DNA of 9,188 nucleotides from Bacteroidota bacterium. Lineage in GTDB: Bacteria > Bacteroidota > Bacteroidia > Cytophagales > Cyclobacteriaceae. Made by a program: the position numbers and the translations under genes. Under the pieces are notes generated by a model. It saw only the letters and a program-made list of their open reading frames with translations. It did not search any database and was not told the origin of the DNA. The stretch spans positions 1 through 9,188 of the forward strand of contig JAHEMS010000112.1 of NCBI GenBank assembly GCA_024643595.1. Reading direction: 5' to 3'. Shown in pieces: positions 6,540 through 9,188 of the stretch. How positions within the stretch are numbered: position 1 is the first letter of the stretch; each line of letters opens with the position of its first letter.

Positions 6540-8126
6540 ATGGAAAGTTATCCCAGTATTTTCAATGACGTGATCGGTCCCGTCATGCGTGGACCCTCCA
6601 GCTCACATTGCGCTGCTTCGTTGCGCATCGGAAGATTGTGCCGCGACTTGATGGATGAACAAATTGATGAAGTACTTATCGAATTTGACCCGAATGGTTC
6701 CCTTGCCACCACCCACAAAGGTCAAGGTTCCGATATGGGTTTATTCGGTGGTTTTCTTGGATGGGAAGCTTACGATGAACGCCTTCCCAGCTATTTGCAA
6801 GCGGTGGATTTGGCCGGAATGAAAATCAAGATTGACATCCACCCGATCGGTGCTACACATCCCAACACCTATAAAATAACATTAAAGAATAATTCCGAAA
6901 CACGAAAACTAACCGCACTCTCTACCGGGGGTGGTATGATACAGGTCATTGAAATTGATGGGGCAACTATCAGTATGGCGGGCGATTTTTATGAGACCCT
7001 GATCTATGTGAAATCACCCCAGCCTGTGGTTGACTTCCTGACGAAAACAGTCGCTGACGAAATCAACATACATCAAGGTGAATATGTATTCATTGAAGTG
7101 AAATCGAATCAGTTTCTGGCGGATGACCTTCTTGAAGATCTATTGTCCTTCGACGAAGTTTTATTTATCAAAAAATTAAAACCCGTTCTTCCTGTGCTAG
7201 CCCGCAGGAATATGACCGTGCCATTCATCACCGGCAATGAAATGCTGGAATACAATCAGGATAAAAATCTTTCCCTTTGGGAATTAGCCATTCATTACGA
7301 AAGTGCACGGGGAAATATTTCGCATGAAGAGGTGTTAGAGAAAATGCGCAACATCGTTTCGATCATGCAAAACGCTATTGAAATCGGATTGAATGGCACC
7401 TCTTATGCTGATCGTATTCTGGGACCTCAGTCGGTTAATTTTAATCGCCAAATGAAAAACAAAACCCTCGTTGAGGGTGACGTGCTTAACAACGTGATCA
7501 TGTACACCTCTGCGATGATGGAAGTAAAAAGCTCCATGGGTGTTATTGTGGCGGCCCCTACTGCAGGCTCTTGTGGTGCTTTACCCGGTGCGGTCATTGG
7601 TGTTGCCACTACACTGAAATTATCGCAGGATGATATGGTGAAAGCTATGCTGGCAGCGGGAATCATTGGTGTGTTTATAGCCGCCCATGCCACCTTCGCG
7701 GCTGAAGTGGGAGGATGCATGGCCGAGTGCGGATCTGGATCTGGTATGGCTGCTGCTGGAATTGTTGTATTAAAAAACGGGACCCTGGAACAATCACTGG
7801 CCGCTGCTTCCATGACATTGCAGACTTCCCTGGGAATGGTTTGCGACATGATCGCCGATCGTGTTGAAGCCCCCTGCCTGAACAGAAAAGTAATGGCTGC
7901 ATCCACTGCCATTTCTTGTGCTAACATGGCGCTGGCAGATTACAATCATTTAATTCCTTTGGATGAAGTAATCGAGACTATGAAGAAAGTAGGAGATGCC
8001 ATCCCTAACACATTGCGTTGCACCGGACTTGGCGGACTGGCTATAACCAAAACAGCCAAGAAGATTGAAGCTATGCTGGCGCAAAATGAAGAAGTGCAGA
8101 ATAAAACTTTTTTTAAGGTGTGCTGA
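6540..8126 (+). CDS. sdaA: L-serine ammonia-lyase, iron-sulfur dependent, single chain
   Basis: A 528-residue cytoplasmic enzyme that deaminates L-serine to pyruvate and ammonia using a [4Fe-4S] cluster. The N-terminal beta domain (about 4-150) opens with SIFNDVIGPVMRGPSSSH, a family hallmark. A small ACT-like region follows (about 122-187). The alpha domain (about 245-515) has the substrate and cluster motifs: TAGSCGALPG (341-350), GGCMAECGSGSGMAAAG (391-407), and CDMIADRVEAPC (435-446). Likely cluster ligands are Cys393, Cys435 and Cys446; their spacing of 42 and 11 residues agrees with the ligand spacing I recall for the Legionella enzyme. The last residue is Cys528, as expected for the tail-in-mouth ligand of that structure. 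I chose ATG 6540 because the family starts at this point; extension to TTG 6501 adds only hydrophobic, unconserved residues. No Shine-Dalgarno sequence is visible. It is longer than the roughly 455-residue E. coli enzymes, mainly between the two domains. Confidence 0.95.
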   Translation: MESYPSIFNDVIGPVMRGPSSSHCAASLRIGRLCRDLMDEQIDEVLIEFDPNGSLATTHKGQGSDMGLFGGFLGWEAYDERLPSYLQAVDLAGMKIKIDIHPIGATHPNTYKITLKNNSETRKLTALSTGGGMIQVIEIDGATISMAGDFYETLIYVKSPQPVVDFLTKTVADEINIHQGEYVFIEVKSNQFLADDLLEDLLSFDEVLFIKKLKPVLPVLARRNMTVPFITGNEMLEYNQDKNLSLWELAIHYESARGNISHEEVLEKMRNIVSIMQNAIEIGLNGTSYADRILGPQSVNFNRQMKNKTLVEGDVLNNVIMYTSAMMEVKSSMGVIVAAPTAGSCGALPGAVIGVATTLKLSQDDMVKAMLAAGIIGVFIAAHATFAAEVGGCMAECGSGSGMAAAGIVVLKNGTLEQSLAAASMTLQTSLGMVCDMIADRVEAPCLNRKVMAASTAISCANMALADYNHLIPLDEVIETMKKVGDAIPNTLRCTGLGGLAITKTAKKIEAMLAQNEEVQNKTFFKVC

Positions 8127-8155
8127 TTGAGAAATCACCAGTTATCATTTCTCAA
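8127..8155. terminator. Shared hairpin between convergent genes (probable bidirectional terminator)
   Basis: TTGAGAAAT (8127-8135) and ATTTCTCAA (8147-8155) form a perfect 9-bp inverted repeat around an 11-base loop. It begins at the base after the TGA stop of the serine ammonia-lyase and ends three bases before the stop codon of the opposing hydrolase gene. The stem is AT-rich. No T-run follows on the plus strand, so termination strength is uncertain, but position between convergent genes supports the role. Confidence 0.6.
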
Positions 8156-8158
8156 GTA

Positions 8159-8989
8159 CTAATTCAATTCAAACTCCTTTCCCTGCACGGCCAATTCATA
8201 CTTGAAGCGATGTGATTTCTTATTCAGTGTAAGCGCTAGCTCATCTAATCGTGAGTCGGAGTGACTTGGGTCATGATGTCCAATTATTAAATGTTTGCTC
8301 TTGGAAATAGACGCAAATTCCAACGTATCGTCAAGGCAGGAATGTCCCCATCCTATTCGGGTTGCATATTCTTCCGACGTATATTGTCCGTCATGATAAA
8401 GTAGATCGGTGTCTTGTGCCAATTCGAAACCGGATGTCCAGTCACTGTTTTTGATCATTCCATTTTTGCCCAATGCCGGTTCATGATCGGGGATATAGGT
8501 AAATACTGATTTTTTCCCTTCTACCCGATAACCCAATGTTGGTCCTGGATGAATTACATACGTTGAATGAATTTTGAATGGACCAATTTCAATATCCGAA
8601 TTTCCGATTTCATGCAAGATTAATTTGCAGGGAAGTTCACGTAATACAACTGGAAATAACGGAGGCGAAAGATAGAGGCTGAGTCGGGAGCGCAAACTTC
8701 TGTTACTTGCTGGTCCCCAAAGATGCACTTCAGTATTGGGAGAAAAAAAAGGTTTAAAAAAACCAAGTCCCTGAATATGATCCATGTGAAGGTGTGTCAG
8801 TAAAACATCAATACGGTTCGTTTTTGGAAGATGCTCTATATTAAATCCCTGGATTCCTGAACCGGCATCCAGTAAAATCACACTTTCTCCTTCTGTCACC
8901 AGTACACTGGACGTCTGACCTCCATAGTGATTTGTATCGGGTCCGGTGGTTGGGATCGAACCCCTTACTCCCCATAGATTTATTTTCAT
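8159..8989 (-). CDS. MBL-fold metallo-hydrolase
   Basis: A 276-residue soluble hydrolase of the metallo-beta-lactamase fold, COG1235/PhnP-like group by its opening WGVRGSIPTTGPDT (6-19). Metal ligands are visible: THLHMDH (65-71, the HxHxDH motif), His147 in VIHPGP, an Asp in YHDGQY (Asp200), and GHHD (237-240). The segment from YHDGQYTSEEY to GWGHSCLDD (198-221) is typical of this subgroup. No signal peptide is present, so it should be cytoplasmic. Related folds cleave phosphodiesters such as cyclic nucleotides or RNA, but the substrate of this subgroup is not known to me and cannot be read here. ATG 8989 follows immediately after the stop of the upstream PAS-like gene, so translation is probably coupled; GGAAAG at 9006-9001 is a possible ribosome site 11 bases upstream. 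The pairing suggests a signalling role. Confidence 0.9.
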   Translation of the reverse strand: MKINLWGVRGSIPTTGPDTNHYGGQTSSVLVTEGESVILLDAGSGIQGFNIEHLPKTNRIDVLLTHLHMDHIQGLGFFKPFFSPNTEVHLWGPASNRSLRSRLSLYLSPPLFPVVLRELPCKLILHEIGNSDIEIGPFKIHSTYVIHPGPTLGYRVEGKKSVFTYIPDHEPALGKNGMIKNSDWTSGFELAQDTDLLYHDGQYTSEEYATRIGWGHSCLDDTLEFASISKSKHLIIGHHDPSHSDSRLDELALTLNKKSHRFKYELAVQGKEFELN

Positions 8990-9188
8990 TTAATCTTTTG
9001 CTTTCCAGAAAATAGCGACAGCACCTAAAAACTTGTTTTCTCTGCCAATGATGGGATAGGAGGTCACTGAAATTTTTTCCTTTTTATGTTGTAAGCTCAC
9101 GATCCAGAATGTTTTATGATAGGGATAACAATTTTTCAATGTCATCACTAAAGGCAATTCATCCGGGGGAATAACATTTGAAAACTCA
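8990..9188 (-). CDS. 3' end of a probable PAS-domain sensor protein (partial)
   Basis: The last 65 codons plus TAA of a gene that enters from the right edge. The tail contains PLVMTLKNCYPYHKTFWI, then two predicted beta strands (KEKISVTSYPIIG and KFLGAVAIFW), and stops soon after. The strand pattern and the closing GAVAIFW resemble the C-terminal half of a PAS domain, in which the final strands lead out of the ligand-binding core. No kinase, cyclase or DNA-binding domain lies after it, so the PAS-like domain is the C-terminal module; anything N-terminal is outside the window. Its stop codon directly abuts the start of the MBL-fold hydrolase gene. That it is a real gene is well supported by the open frame and the junction; the PAS assignment is moderate. 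Confidence 0.6.
   Translation of the reverse strand, partial: EFSNVIPPDELPLVMTLKNCYPYHKTFWIVSLQHKKEKISVTSYPIIGRENKFLGAVAIFWKAKD

Noticed and set aside
7427..7927. Long minus-strand open frame inside the serine ammonia-lyase gene
   Set aside because: It is antisense to the most conserved part of the enzyme; its composition mirrors the codon pattern of the real gene and it has no recognisable domain.
1..9188. Search for insertion sequence ends, CRISPR repeats, tRNA, rRNA or defence genes
   Set aside because: No regularly spaced repeats, transposase-like frames, tRNA-like clover patterns or defence-type domains were seen on either strand.

Overview
The window looks like a chromosomal piece of a Bacteroidota genome, perhaps a Cytophagales- or Chitinophagales-like free-living member. 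The DNA is moderately AT-rich and most starts lack a clear Shine-Dalgarno sequence. One candidate promoter (4108-4139) fits the TTTG / TAnnTTTG pattern of this phylum. The mix of twin-arginine Gfo/Idh/MocA oxidoreductases with a propeller-cytochrome lipoprotein is common in Bacteroidota and Planctomycetota. The lineage call is an inference from these traits; no rRNA or other marker gene is present.

Left part (1-4063, all on the minus strand): three tightly spaced genes are read right to left. They are a Tat-signal Gfo/Idh/MocA oxidoreductase (2690-4063), an outer lipoprotein with a beta-propeller, a helical-repeat region and a cytochrome c domain (139-2673), and the first 41 codons of a Tat-signal protein that resembles sugar phosphate isomerases/epimerases (1-123, cut by the window edge). 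Gaps are only 15-16 bases, so this is very probably one operon for extracytoplasmic oxidation of a sugar or sugar derivative. The 313-base gap upstream (4064-4376) holds the candidate promoter and a possible decayed plus-strand reading frame.

Middle part (4377-6464, minus strand): a TauE/SafE-family membrane transporter (5595-6464) is followed by a second, divergent Gfo/Idh/MocA protein with its own Tat-like leader (4377-5540). A 75-base divergent region then separates them from an iron-sulfur L-serine ammonia-lyase on the plus strand (6540-8126).

Right part (8127-9188): the serine ammonia-lyase converges on a metallo-beta-lactamase-fold hydrolase (8159-8989, minus). Almost all of the 32 bases between their stop codons is a perfect 9-bp inverted repeat with an 11-base loop, probably a shared terminator. 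Directly upstream of the hydrolase, with no intervening base, ends a truncated gene whose tail resembles a PAS sensory domain (8990-9188).

The window is mostly ordinary metabolic genome. The points most worth attention are the possible electron path from exported oxidoreductase to cytochrome lipoprotein, the terminal cysteine of the serine ammonia-lyase, the zero-gap PAS/hydrolase pair, and the decayed frame at 4149-4364. I see no mobile element, CRISPR array, tRNA, rRNA or defence system.
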